This document shows, piece after piece, positions 41,214 through 49,833 of a stretch of DNA of 64,000 nucleotides (its first letter is position 1; each line of letters starts with the position of its first letter). Both the position numbers and the translations under genes were made by a program. The notes beneath the pieces were generated by a model. It did not search any database. It saw nothing but the letters and a program-made list of their open reading frames with translations, and was not told the origin of the DNA. This stretch comes from Candidatus Hebobacterum abditum (GTDB lineage Bacteria > Armatimonadota > Hebobacteria > Hebobacterales > Hebobacteraceae): positions 79,554 to 143,553 of the forward strand of contig JALGXW010000014.1 of the NCBI GenBank assembly GCA_029821875.1, read 5' to 3'.

Positions 41214-42383
41214 CTACTGGCCCTCTGGCACGATGGGCAACTCGTATACGGCGACTTCAGTGCCGCGCTCACCTGCATACGACACTGCCAGGAGTTTGCT
41301 ATCGGGAGACCACGCGACTACGCTGGCGTCATGGTCGGCAGGGATCGGGATACGGCCACGCTCCTCCTCACGCGCCCACAGGATGACTGCCTCGCGGGGC
41401 TCCCCCGGACGGCGCAGGCTGTTCAAGCCGGTGGCGATTCCCCTTCCATCCGGGGAGATGCATGGTAGGCCAACAGACCAGTCCGGGGCGGCCGTCAGCG
41501 TGACGATCTCGGTATGCTCGCGGCCGTCAAGGCCACATCGGTACACCGACGCGCTCTCAGGTGTGACCCACTTGCGGGCCAGGGCGAAGTACAGATCTCT
41601 CTCGTTGCCACCGAACGCCACGCCAACCAGCATCATCTCGCTGGGGAAGGAGCACACCTGCTCGGCGCTGCCCGTGCCGAGGTCGGCGAGCCAGACCTGC
41701 TCCTCTCCCCCACGGTAGTTCCCTGGGATCGCCACCTGTCTCCCATCGCCTGACCATGCCGGGGGAAAGACGACGCAGACCAACTCATCGAGAGGCACCG
41801 AGCGCGTCGCTCCACGCGCCACGTCCGTGACCAAGAGAGCTGACTGACCGTCTAGGGAGCCCACGGAGCAGGCCAGTTCGCGTCCGTCCGGTGACCATTT
41901 GGGCGCGCCGTACATGGCGCCGGGCAGATCCAGGGCTCGCAGCTTCAGTGTTGCGGTGTCGAGAATGTGCATCTGCGACCCTATGGAATCGACAGATGCT
42001 GCAGACCCAACAGTCGTGCGTTCAAAGGCAATCTCTGGTCGGCCGGGGCGCCAGTCCGGACAGCCGTCCATCGGACCTCGCGTCACCTGCTTCGCCAGAT
42101 CCTCCGCAACCAGCCACAGCGTCTGACAACCGCCAGGCTCGGAGAGTGAAACCACCACTCGCGTGGCATCCGTCGAGAAGCAGCCTTCCAGGATGCCCGA
42201 TCCCGGCAGCGGGGGGGATGTCCACAGCAGCCGCGCCTTCGGTTCTGGGACCTGGCGCGGGTGTTCGGATTCTCTGGCGCCACATCCCACGAGTATCACC
42301 ACCAGGACGAGCAGTGCAAGCGACTGCTGCCATGGTCTCCGGGCGGGCCCTGGCGGCCGACCGTCAGGGTCAGTGCAGCGCAT
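41214..42383 (-). CDS. TolB-like beta-propeller lipoprotein
   Basis: 389 residues from ATG 42383 (GGCGAGGT upstream). Lipoprotein signal LALLVLVVILVGCGA (Cys about 34). The rest repeats PD40/WD40-like blades: APKWSPDGRELACSVGS, PAWSGDGRQVAIPGN, VVAWSPDSKLLAVSYAGE, typical of TolB-type propellers that bind peptides. Probably anchored at the membrane facing outward. No Tol-Pal genes are near. Convergent with the dehydrogenase operon. Confidence 0.8.
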   Translation of the reverse strand: MRCTDPDGRPPGPARRPWQQSLALLVLVVILVGCGARESEHPRQVPEPKARLLWTSPPLPGSGILEGCFSTDATRVVVSLSEPGGCQTLWLVAEDLAKQVTRGPMDGCPDWRPGRPEIAFERTTVGSAASVDSIGSQMHILDTATLKLRALDLPGAMYGAPKWSPDGRELACSVGSLDGQSALLVTDVARGATRSVPLDELVCVVFPPAWSGDGRQVAIPGNYRGGEEQVWLADLGTGSAEQVCSFPSEMMLVGVAFGGNERDLYFALARKWVTPESASVYRCGLDGREHTEIVTLTAAPDWSVGLPCISPDGRGIATGLNSLRRPGEPREAVILWAREEERGRIPIPADHDASVVAWSPDSKLLAVSYAGERGTEVAVYELPIVPEGQ

Positions 42384-42476
42384 CGCGTCCACCTCGCCCC
42401 CAACTCTCGCGCCGTGAGGGAGTGGGTGTCAAGGTGTGGGGCGAAGATGGCCGGCGGGCGCGCCTGATGCCGGCAG

Positions 42477-44258
42477 CTAGCTGCGAGAGTCGCCGGGAGA
42501 GGACTGCTCTTCCATCAGGGTGCGCCGGACCTGTCGGCGCTTCACCTTCAGCGCGGAGGTCCGCGGCAGAGCGCGGTCCCAGAAGTGAACTCGCCGTATC
42601 CGCTGGTAGCCGGGGAGCGCCCGGGAGATGCGCGAGAGGGCCGACTCGATCTCTCGCCTGCGGGCATCGACCGGCGGGGCGTCTTCGGCGTCGTCGAGCA
42701 CGATGACGGCATGGGGCGCCTGGCCCGCGCCCCCGGGCTCGGGCACGCCGACCACGCAGAACTCCTTGACGTGTGGCAGCTCCCGGTAGAGCCATTCGAT
42801 CTCGTCCGGGTAGACGTTCTTGCCGGCACCGGTCACGATGACATCATCTGCGCGCCCGGCGAGCACCAGGTGGCCGTCTCGTCCGAGCCGTCCGCGGTCG
42901 CCGGTTCGGAACCAGTCGCCGGAGAAGGCCCGCCGCGTGGACTCCTCGTCGCCGAAGTATCCCGAGAAGACGCAGGCCCCCCTGACCATGACGTCGCCCA
43001 CGCCGTCTTCGTCCGGCTGCTCGACCCGCAGCTCTACCCCGGGGAGAGGGGAGCCCACCGTCCCACAGCGGGGCCGCGCCGGGCGGTTCAGGGTGAGGAC
43101 GGGCGAGGTCTCGGTGAGCCCGTATCCCTCGCAGGCTGTGAATCCCATCAGATCGAGAGCGTGGAACACATCGGGCGCGAGTGGCGCGCCGCCGCTGACT
43201 AGCAGGCGGATGCGCCCTCCAAAGCGGCTGTGTACGGGGCGGTAGAGCGCAGCTCTGAGCCGCCGGAAGACCGGCGCCAGAGGCGGGATCACCGTTGCGA
43301 GCCCGCGACAGAAGTGAGCCACACCACGGAGCGGGACGTGCAGCGCTCGTCTATGCAGGGGCGCCGACTCGATCCTCTCCCCGATCCGCCTCGCCAGCAG
43401 CGCGTAGAGCCGAGGCACGCCGATCATGATGGTCGTTCTCGTCGCCGCCATCGCTTCGAGCAGACCGGTCGGCGTGAGGCGGTCAATGTAGGTGATGGTC
43501 GCGCCGGCGCTCATGGGCGCCAGCAGTCCGGCCGTGAATCCCAACACGTGGTAGAGGGGCAACACCGAGAGGAACTCATCCGAAGGGCCGATCGACACGA
43601 CCTGTCTGAGGGCTCGCACGTTCGCGAGGAGGTTCGCATGTGTCAGGGGCACACCCTTCGGGGCGAGAGTCGTTCCCGAGGTGAAGGGCATGAAGGCCCA
43701 CTGGCTCGCGGCTTCTTCTCCCGCCTCCCCCGGTGTCCGGGAGGCCTCTTGCTCGGCCGGCTCATCAGCGGGGGTGGACTCGCCCGGGAGATCCGCGAAC
43801 GCGTCCACATCGAATATCTCGCGCTCGCCTGCTCCTTCGACGGCGACAGAGCGGACGCGTTCTCGAACGCGCCGCGAGAGCAGCCAGACGCGAGCCTCCG
43901 TCTTCTCGGACAGGGCCACGATATCGCGTTCGCCAAGCTCCGGATCCAGCGGCACCAACACCGCTCCCTGCACGATCAGGGCGAAGAGGGCCACCACCCA
44001 GCCGAGCGAGTTCTCGGAAACCAGAAGCACCCGGTCGCCGCGGCCAACTCCGGCCGCCGAGAGCACGCGCCCCCAGGCTTCGGCCCGGTCTTGCAGCTCG
44101 CCGTAGGTCAGCCTATCCCAGCGGCCGCCCCGCAGGACCTGCAGCGCTGTCTTGTCCTCGTGGTCCCGCGCTGCTCTGTCCAGGAAGCCGACGAGCGTGT
44201 CCCCCTCAGATGCTCCGCCTGGCACGGAGTGCGCCTGGGCTCTGTTCGGTTCGGTCAT
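42477..44258 (-). CDS. AMP-dependent acyl-CoA synthetase
   Basis: 593 residues from ATG 44258 (GTG 44267 possible). Motifs: MPFTSGTTLAPKGVPLTHANL (P-loop, variant TSGTTLAPKG for TSGTTGxPKG), YGLTETSPVLTLN (A5), GDWFRTGDRGRLGRDGHLVLAGRADDVIV (A7/A8) and the adenylation-site Lys in ALKVKRRQ near the C-terminus. The layout is that of long-chain fatty acid-CoA ligases. It would activate a fatty or other carboxylic acid with ATP. About a 220-base gap precedes the next plus-strand gene. Confidence 0.85.
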   Translation of the reverse strand: MTEPNRAQAHSVPGGASEGDTLVGFLDRAARDHEDKTALQVLRGGRWDRLTYGELQDRAEAWGRVLSAAGVGRGDRVLLVSENSLGWVVALFALIVQGAVLVPLDPELGERDIVALSEKTEARVWLLSRRVRERVRSVAVEGAGEREIFDVDAFADLPGESTPADEPAEQEASRTPGEAGEEAASQWAFMPFTSGTTLAPKGVPLTHANLLANVRALRQVVSIGPSDEFLSVLPLYHVLGFTAGLLAPMSAGATITYIDRLTPTGLLEAMAATRTTIMIGVPRLYALLARRIGERIESAPLHRRALHVPLRGVAHFCRGLATVIPPLAPVFRRLRAALYRPVHSRFGGRIRLLVSGGAPLAPDVFHALDLMGFTACEGYGLTETSPVLTLNRPARPRCGTVGSPLPGVELRVEQPDEDGVGDVMVRGACVFSGYFGDEESTRRAFSGDWFRTGDRGRLGRDGHLVLAGRADDVIVTGAGKNVYPDEIEWLYRELPHVKEFCVVGVPEPGGAGQAPHAVIVLDDAEDAPPVDARRREIESALSRISRALPGYQRIRRVHFWDRALPRTSALKVKRRQVRRTLMEEQSSPGDSRS

Positions 44259-44486
44259 GTCGGCCACCGGATGACGCCCGGCGCCATCCCTTCAGTGTGC
44301 GGGCCTAGTTCGACCGGCGACCGACTTCTCCCCGACCGGCAGCCGTCCTGCCATCCGAGCAGGAGCGCACAGGGCAGAAGCCGCGTCTCCTGTCCTTCTG
44401 TTGCCCTCTCTGGCATGGCCCCCTCCAGGCGACCGGGAGAGAACTACTGCACCGTGCAGTTGTCCAAACGAGTAGGGGGGAGTGAC

Positions 44487-45572
44487 GTGCGCACCGTTGC
44501 GATGGCTGCTGCCTTGGTGGTGCTGCTCGCCGTGGGAGCCGCGCATGGTGGCGAATCCCACTACTGGATCGGCGCGGCTGGCGTGCCATCCCCGCTGAGT
44601 CAGTCATACGTGGAAGTCACGTCCGTGCGTGTGACGATAACCTTCGCCCCACGGGGATGCGCTACCGACGAAGTGCTGGTGCGGGCGGAGTTCGAGCTCG
44701 ACTGCGAGCGCAACACCGAACTGCAAGACGTGGAGGTGGGGTTCCCCGTCGCGTATCCGTACCTGTACCCCATGCCCCTCGACTCCGAGTACCCGACCCC
44801 GCCAACCGCATATGTCAAGCTCGACGGCTGCCCCGTGCCAGCGCGCTTCATGTTCCTCTGTGAACTCGCCGAACCGATCGTCGAAGAGTGGTTGACGGAA
44901 ATAGACAGGCTGCTGGAGCGCGAGCCGGCGCTGCGCGAGGCAGTGAAGGCCGCTCGGGTCAGCGGCGACGAAGCGGCTCTCGCTGGCTGGCTGCGGGGGA
45001 ATCTGCCCGAGGAGCGCTTCTCGACGCTCCGTGCATCGTACATCGCAGAGGGGCTGCTGGCTGGCCCTGGGTGTCCCTCTGACTACTGGTATGACTACCG
45101 CGTCGAGGCCGCCCTGCTGTGGTTGGACCCGGACAGGGAGGGGGTCAATCCCTACTGGGAGCTTCTAGAGAAGTGGGGCCACGAGGTGCTGCTACTCGAC
45201 CCGAGGACTGAGCACCTCAGGGACGCCCGCGACCTTGAGCCCGAACCCGGCTTGGGTGCGTTCGTGTTTCCGGTGCGGCTGGATCCCGGGAAGACTCACA
45301 CGCTGGTGGTGCAACATCGGCAGAGACTGGGCGGGACGGTCCACCTTGGCCCTCCGCCCTTCAAGGGCCTGCGCTACAACCTGACGAACGCGAGGCGCTG
45401 GGGACGGCCTGAGCGCGTCAGCATCGAAGTGAGGATACCAGCGACCTGGAGCAAGGCCGCGATCCGACCGGCACCCAGCTCCACGGCGAGAGAGGGCGGC
45501 TTCCGCGTCTACCGAATGCGCATGGCGCGTCCGGTGGAGGAGTTGTACATCTCCGCTGTGCCAGCAGGCTGA
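44487..45572 (+). CDS. Secreted protein of unknown function
   Basis: 361 residues from GTG 44487, preceded by AGGGGGGAG; the open frame extends far upstream over the antisense of the acyl-CoA ligase and is not coding there. Signal peptide VAMAAALVVLLAVGAAHGG. The mature part has beta-strand-like stretches, one acidic helix (EWLTEIDRLLEREPALREAV) and Cys residues that could pair (CATDE, CERN, CPVP, CEL, CPSD). No family recognised. It may lie in the periplasm or outside. A predicted domain of unknown function only. Confidence 0.65.
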   Translation: MRTVAMAAALVVLLAVGAAHGGESHYWIGAAGVPSPLSQSYVEVTSVRVTITFAPRGCATDEVLVRAEFELDCERNTELQDVEVGFPVAYPYLYPMPLDSEYPTPPTAYVKLDGCPVPARFMFLCELAEPIVEEWLTEIDRLLEREPALREAVKAARVSGDEAALAGWLRGNLPEERFSTLRASYIAEGLLAGPGCPSDYWYDYRVEAALLWLDPDREGVNPYWELLEKWGHEVLLLDPRTEHLRDARDLEPEPGLGAFVFPVRLDPGKTHTLVVQHRQRLGGTVHLGPPPFKGLRYNLTNARRWGRPERVSIEVRIPATWSKAAIRPAPSSTAREGGFRVYRMRMARPVEELYISAVPAG

Positions 45573-45604
45573 CCGGATGGGGGCCCGCCGCCGGCGACTC
45601 GACT

Positions 45605-45630
45605 GTTGGGCAGGAGCTCGCCTCCTGCCC
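45605..45630. repeat. Intergenic palindrome copy
   Basis: GTTGGGCAGGAG-CTCGC-CTCCTGCCC, nearly identical to the element at 18877, between the secreted-protein and dehydrogenase genes. Confidence 0.75.
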
Positions 45631-45675
45631 TGCGAACTGCCTCCCCCAACGCTTTCCAGCGTGAGGGCATGTGGC

Positions 45676-46689
45676 ATGCAGAAGCTGAACGTCGGCGTGG
45701 TCGGGCTTGGCCTGGGGCGTCACTTCACGGCCGCCCTCGCGGCCAGCGACGCGGTCGGGCGTATCGCGATCTGTGACAGGGATGAGCGACGGGTGGCGCG
45801 AGTGCGGACCGACCTTCCCGCCGTCGCGGCGGGATACGCCGACCTCGACGAGATGCTCGGACGGGAGTCGCTAGATGCCGTCAGCATCGTGACTCCCGAC
45901 CACCTCCACCGGCCGCATGCGGAGCTGTGCCTGCGGGCCGGTTGTCACGTGCTGCTGACGAAGCCCCTGGCGACCAACCTCCAGGACGGCCGCGCCATAG
46001 TGCGGGCCGCGGAGGCGGGGGGGCGGAAGCTGATGGTGGCCCACGAGCGCCGCTGCCGCACCCACATCCGGCACGTCAAGGCGATGCTCGAGGCGGGCGA
46101 CCTCGGCGATATCATCCATGTCCGCATCGACGCCATTCAGGACAAGCGCGGCCAGTTCCAGGCCGCGCCCTGGTATGCCTCAGCCGAGGCCGGCCGCACC
46201 GCGCTCGTCGGGTCGGGTATCCACGAGGTGGACCTGCTGCGCCACTTGATCGCCCGCCCGATCGAATCCGTCTCCGCCCACAGCAATCGGCTCGGCGACC
46301 TCGACTTCCCGAAGGACAAGACCACGGCCGCGCTGTTTCGCTTCGCCGGCGGCACCGTCGGCCAGGTGACCGTCACCTATGAGGCCCACTGGCCGAAGGC
46401 CGGCGTCATCGACGACCACTTCCGGCTCGTCGGCACGAAGGGGCTCATCGTAGGCCTGCGGGCGGCGCGGGACGGCCGCGACGAGTGGGAGGACGTCCCG
46501 CGGGATCGAGAGCCGATCGTCGAGGGAGTGCGCGGCTGTGTCAACGCCTTCCTCGACAGCATCCTCAATGAGTCGCCCGTCCCCATCGACGGCCGCGACG
46601 CCTTCGCCTCCCTCGCCGCCTGCGTCGCCGCCGACGAATCCGCCGCCACCGGCCAGCCCACCACCCCCGAGCCATCCGACTTCACGTGA
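45676..46689 (+). CDS. Gfo/Idh/MocA-family dehydrogenase
   Basis: 337 residues from ATG 45676; a longer frame runs through the palindrome. N-terminal GVVGLGLGRHFTAAL binds NAD(P); VSIVTPDHLHRPHAELCLRAG and HVLLTKPLATNLQDGRAIVRAAE (TKP) are the family signatures; VGSGIHEVDLLRHLI carries the conserved His. The second member of the family in the window, not closely similar to the one at 39889. Substrate unknown. Confidence 0.85.
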   Translation: MQKLNVGVVGLGLGRHFTAALAASDAVGRIAICDRDERRVARVRTDLPAVAAGYADLDEMLGRESLDAVSIVTPDHLHRPHAELCLRAGCHVLLTKPLATNLQDGRAIVRAAEAGGRKLMVAHERRCRTHIRHVKAMLEAGDLGDIIHVRIDAIQDKRGQFQAAPWYASAEAGRTALVGSGIHEVDLLRHLIARPIESVSAHSNRLGDLDFPKDKTTAALFRFAGGTVGQVTVTYEAHWPKAGVIDDHFRLVGTKGLIVGLRAARDGRDEWEDVPRDREPIVEGVRGCVNAFLDSILNESPVPIDGRDAFASLAACVAADESAATGQPTTPEPSDFT

Positions 46690-46791
46690 CCAACTGGGGC
46701 CGCAGGCACGGCCCGCACACGCGGCTTCGCCCGGCAGCCATCTGCCGGGCGTATCGGTCGGCCGCTGCGGGCAGGGCAGAGCTCTGCGCTG

Positions 46792-46989
46792 TTACGACGA
46801 CTTGGCCTGGCGGTCGACGGCGAGCTTGCCGGAGATGGCGACGTTCTCTGGCTCGTTCTCCTGGATGATGACAATGATGTGGCCGGGCGGGCGGCCGTAG
46901 ACCTCGGCCGCGACCTCGGTGAGGCCGCGGACCATCTCCCGCTTCTGTTCGAGGGTGATGCGGGGACCGGAAACTGTGACTATTGGCAT
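46792..46989 (-). CDS. 4-oxalocrotonate tautomerase family protein
   Basis: 65 residues starting MPIVTVSGPRITLEQKREMV, so Pro is exposed as the catalytic N-terminus once Met is removed. Length and the VYGRPPGHIIVIIQE block fit the small 4-OT subfamily, which forms hexamers. GGAGAGGACGAC precedes the ATG. It lies 12 bases before the end of nothing on its strand but directly downstream of the S9 peptidase gene, so they are likely co-transcribed. Confidence 0.85.
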   Translation of the reverse strand: MPIVTVSGPRITLEQKREMVRGLTEVAAEVYGRPPGHIIVIIQENEPENVAISGKLAVDRQAKSS

Positions 46990-47001
46990 GTCGTCCTCTC
47001 C

Positions 47002-49026
47002 TTACTCCGCTCGCTCTGCCAGCGCCTCCGCCAGGCCGGGCACCTGGTCGGCTCCCGCGGGGACTTCGATGCTGGCGCCATCGAAGTCAGCTCCGATGGG
47101 CTCGAAGCGGCCGCCGAGGTGCTCCGACAGAAAGGCCTCGGCAACCGCCATGAAGGAGGTGGAGTTCTCGGGGCGGGCGAAGCCGTGGCCCTCATCGCTG
47201 TAGATGACGTAGGTGACGGGGATGTCGCGCTCCTGCATGGCGGCGACGATCTGGTCTGACTCCTGTCGCTTGACCCGCGGGTCGTTCGCGCCCTGGCCGA
47301 TGAGCAGCGGCCTCGCGATCTTGTCGACGTGTGTGATCGGGGAGCGTCCGAGCAGGAATGCCCGTCCCTCTTCGGTCGTGAAGTCGCCGACGCGATCCTT
47401 GATGAGAGGCAGCATCGGCATCCAATACGGCGGCACGTTCTCGATGAACGTGATGAGGTTCGAGATGCCGACCAGGTCCACGCCGCAGGCGAAGACCTCG
47501 GCAGTCTGCGTCATGCCGACCAGGGTCGCGTAACCGCCGAAGCTACCTCCGGAGATGGCGACCTTGGCCTCGTCGGCGATGCCCTCTGCCACCGCCCACT
47601 TCACCGCGTCGATGAGGTCATCGTGCATCTTCCCACCCCACTCGCCGTTGGCGGCGTTGATGAAGTCCTTGCCGTAGCCGGTCGAGCCGCGGTAGTTCAC
47701 GCTCAGGGCCGCGTAGCCGCGGTTGGCCATCCACTGGTGGACGGAGTTGTAGCCCCATCCGTCGCGGGCCCACGGCCCCCCGTGCACCCACAGCACGAGA
47801 GGAACGGGCTCCGAGGGGCGGCCGTCTCCGTCGGTGTCACTGCCCGGCGGCAGCGTGAGGTAGCTGACAAGTTCGAGCCCATCCCGCGCCTCGATCACGA
47901 CCGGGTACATGCGGACCAGCGGCTGGCCTTCCAGCTCCCGTCGATTGGTGAAGAGGAAGGTCGCCTGCTTCGACTCTCGGTCGTACCGATAGTAGCGCAC
48001 GGGGCCGATGTCCATGGTGAAAGCGACCATCCACGTGATGTCGTCCAGCGTCCTGCTGACCACCCAGGCATCGCCGTCGGCGACGGTCCGTAGCACTGCC
48101 AGGTCCGCTCCGACGGCCTCGTCGAGCGGATGCCACGCCACCCGGGTGTAGTCCGTGGAGTAGGCCTGCAAGGTCTTCTCCGTGGGGTGGATCATCAAGC
48201 CGCCGATGTCGACCTTCGGGTCCTCGGCCACGAGCGTGGACTCCCTCGTGGTGAGATCGAGCTTCATGAGCGCGGCCGTGTTCCGGCCGCGGCTGTCCTT
48301 CATGTAGATGACATTGCCGCTCTTGTCGAAGGCCACCGGATTCGTGGTCAGCAGGTCCTCGGGGCCGATGCTCACGAAAGGCTCTGGCTTGCCCTCGGCG
48401 TCCAGCAGGAAGTACTCCATGGTGGCCTGGGGGCTCATGCTGACCGCCAGTCTCACGCGGTAGTGCTCGTCGGTCATGTAGCCGATGTAGCCGTCGTTTT
48501 GCATCACAAGCGACTTCTCGCCGGTCTCGATGTTGACGCGATGGATGTCGTGCAATTGAGGGTTGCGGTCGTTCAGGGCGATGAGGATCTCCTCGGGGAA
48601 GTGGCGGCTGACCTCCTGGATGCGGGCCTGCACCCCCTCCAATGGTGAGAGGTCCTTCACCTCGTCCGAGTCGAGATCGACGCTGTAAACGCGCCAGTTC
48701 TCATCTCCCTCCTTGTCCTGAAGGTAGATGATGTGGCGGTTCGTGAAGGCCCAGAAGTAGTTGAAGATGCCGCGCTTCTTGTCATGGGTGACGGGCTTCG
48801 CGGCCGCGGGGTCGTCCACCGGCCCCACCCACACATTCAGCGCCCCGTCCAGTGGGGCCAGGTAGCTCAGCTTGGCGCCATCCGGGCTGATCTCGACGCC
48901 CGCCTTGTCGGGGTTGCCGAAGAGCACGTCTCTTGGGATCAGTGGCATGTCGTCCTCACAGGTCGCCGCCGCACAGACCAGCGCGACAGCGGAGACTGCA
49001 ATGGCGAAAGCAAGGAGTCCTTTCAT
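47002..49026 (-). CDS. S9-family peptidase (prolyl oligopeptidase-like), secreted
   Basis: 674 residues. Signal peptide at the start ([20 protein letters not shown]). About 35-390 form a beta-propeller; about 420-674 the alpha/beta-hydrolase with [17 protein letters not shown] (nucleophile GxSxGG), [15 protein letters not shown] (Asp) and [12 protein letters not shown] (His). Typical of dipeptidyl/acylaminoacyl peptidases of envelope or periplasm. The last gene of a unit followed by the tautomerase gene. Confidence 0.9.
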   Translation of the reverse strand: MKGLLAFAIAVSAVALVCAAATCEDDMPLIPRDVLFGNPDKAGVEISPDGAKLSYLAPLDGALNVWVGPVDDPAAAKPVTHDKKRGIFNYFWAFTNRHIIYLQDKEGDENWRVYSVDLDSDEVKDLSPLEGVQARIQEVSRHFPEEILIALNDRNPQLHDIHRVNIETGEKSLVMQNDGYIGYMTDEHYRVRLAVSMSPQATMEYFLLDAEGKPEPFVSIGPEDLLTTNPVAFDKSGNVIYMKDSRGRNTAALMKLDLTTRESTLVAEDPKVDIGGLMIHPTEKTLQAYSTDYTRVAWHPLDEAVGADLAVLRTVADGDAWVVSRTLDDITWMVAFTMDIGPVRYYRYDRESKQATFLFTNRRELEGQPLVRMYPVVIEARDGLELVSYLTLPPGSDTDGDGRPSEPVPLVLWVHGGPWARDGWGYNSVHQWMANRGYAALSVNYRGSTGYGKDFINAANGEWGGKMHDDLIDAVKWAVAEGIADEAKVAISGGSFGGYATLVGMTQTAEVFACGVDLVGISNLITFIENVPPYWMPMLPLIKDRVGDFTTEEGRAFLLGRSPITHVDKIARPLLIGQGANDPRVKRQESDQIVAAMQERDIPVTYVIYSDEGHGFARPENSTSFMAVAEAFLSEHLGGRFEPIGADFDGASIEVPAGADQVPGLAEALAERAE

Positions 49027-49147
49027 CGCCTATCCCCTCCAAGGGTCACGAGCCCAGGGCCTGCTCCGAAGGCTTCGCCATCACGCGGCGCACCGCCTGC
49101 GCACGGTCTCGCTCTGGAAGGCCGTATGGGCACAGGCCGGCTTTTCC

Positions 49148-49177
49148 GCGACATTTCAGTCCGATCTGCAGTATTAT
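49148..49177 (+). promoter_or_regulatory. Candidate promoter of the second sigma-factor operon
   Basis: GCGACA (49148-49153), 18-base spacer, TATTAT (49172-49177); start near 49184, 41 bases before the ATG at 49225. No TGCAACC element like that of the fused sigma factor is visible. Confidence 0.4.
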
Positions 49178-49224
49178 CCCTGGGACGGCTGTCTTGGATC
49201 TCGGACCGGTGGGGGAGATGCCTG

Positions 49225-49833
49225 ATGGCTGAGAGCGACGCGGCGCAGGCCGGCCAGCGCCGCGGTGAAGCCGCTGAAGCCCGGCTCCTCTCGGGCCTGC
49301 GCGAGGGTTCGGCGGAGGCCTTCGCGGAGCTGCACGACCGCTTCGCGCCGGGGCTTCACCGCTTCGCGGCCTCTCGTCTCTCGCAGGAGATGCATCTGGC
49401 CGAGGACATCGTCGTGCAGACGCTGGCCAAGGCGGTGAGGAACATCGATCGCTTCGACGGGCGGCGAGCCACGCTCGCCGCCTGGCTGTACGGGATTGCC
49501 CGCTGGCAGATTCGGGAGGAGATGCGCCGACGGAAGAGACGCAAGTCCGTCCCGCAGGCGGCCATCGTCCCCATCGATGAGGTCGCCGAAGACCAGGACG
49601 ATCGCGACCTGGCGGCCGAGGCGGCGGCCAGGCTCGACGCGCAGCGGCAGGTGCGCGAGCTGGCAGGCGTCCTGTTGGAGACGGAGATGGAAGTGCTCGT
49701 GCTTCAGTGTGTCGACGAGCTTTCGGTGAAGGACATCAGCCACGTCGTTCGCAGATCCGAGCGAGCCGTCCACTCGCTTCTCCATCGGGCCAGACAGAAG
49801 GCCCGGGAAAGGCTGGTGCGAGATGCGGAGTGA
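49225..49833 (+). CDS. ECF-family sigma factor
   Basis: 202 residues from ATG 49225 (GGGGGAG upstream). Region 2: AFAELHDRFAPGLHRFAASRL, HLAEDIVVQTLAKAVRNIDRF, LAAWLYGIARWQIREEMRR; region 4: EVLVLQCVDELSVKDISHVV, ERAVHSLLHRARQKARERL. A normal-sized ECF factor, unlike the fused one at 2699. It overlaps the next gene by 11 bases, a common arrangement of sigma and anti-sigma genes. Confidence 0.85.
   Translation: MAESDAAQAGQRRGEAAEARLLSGLREGSAEAFAELHDRFAPGLHRFAASRLSQEMHLAEDIVVQTLAKAVRNIDRFDGRRATLAAWLYGIARWQIREEMRRRKRRKSVPQAAIVPIDEVAEDQDDRDLAAEAAARLDAQRQVRELAGVLLETEMEVLVLQCVDELSVKDISHVVRRSERAVHSLLHRARQKARERLVRDAE

Noticed and set aside
43230..44486. Long upstream extension of the secreted-protein frame
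   Set aside because: This part lies antisense to the acyl-CoA ligase gene; the true start is GTG 44487 with a ribosome site and signal peptide.
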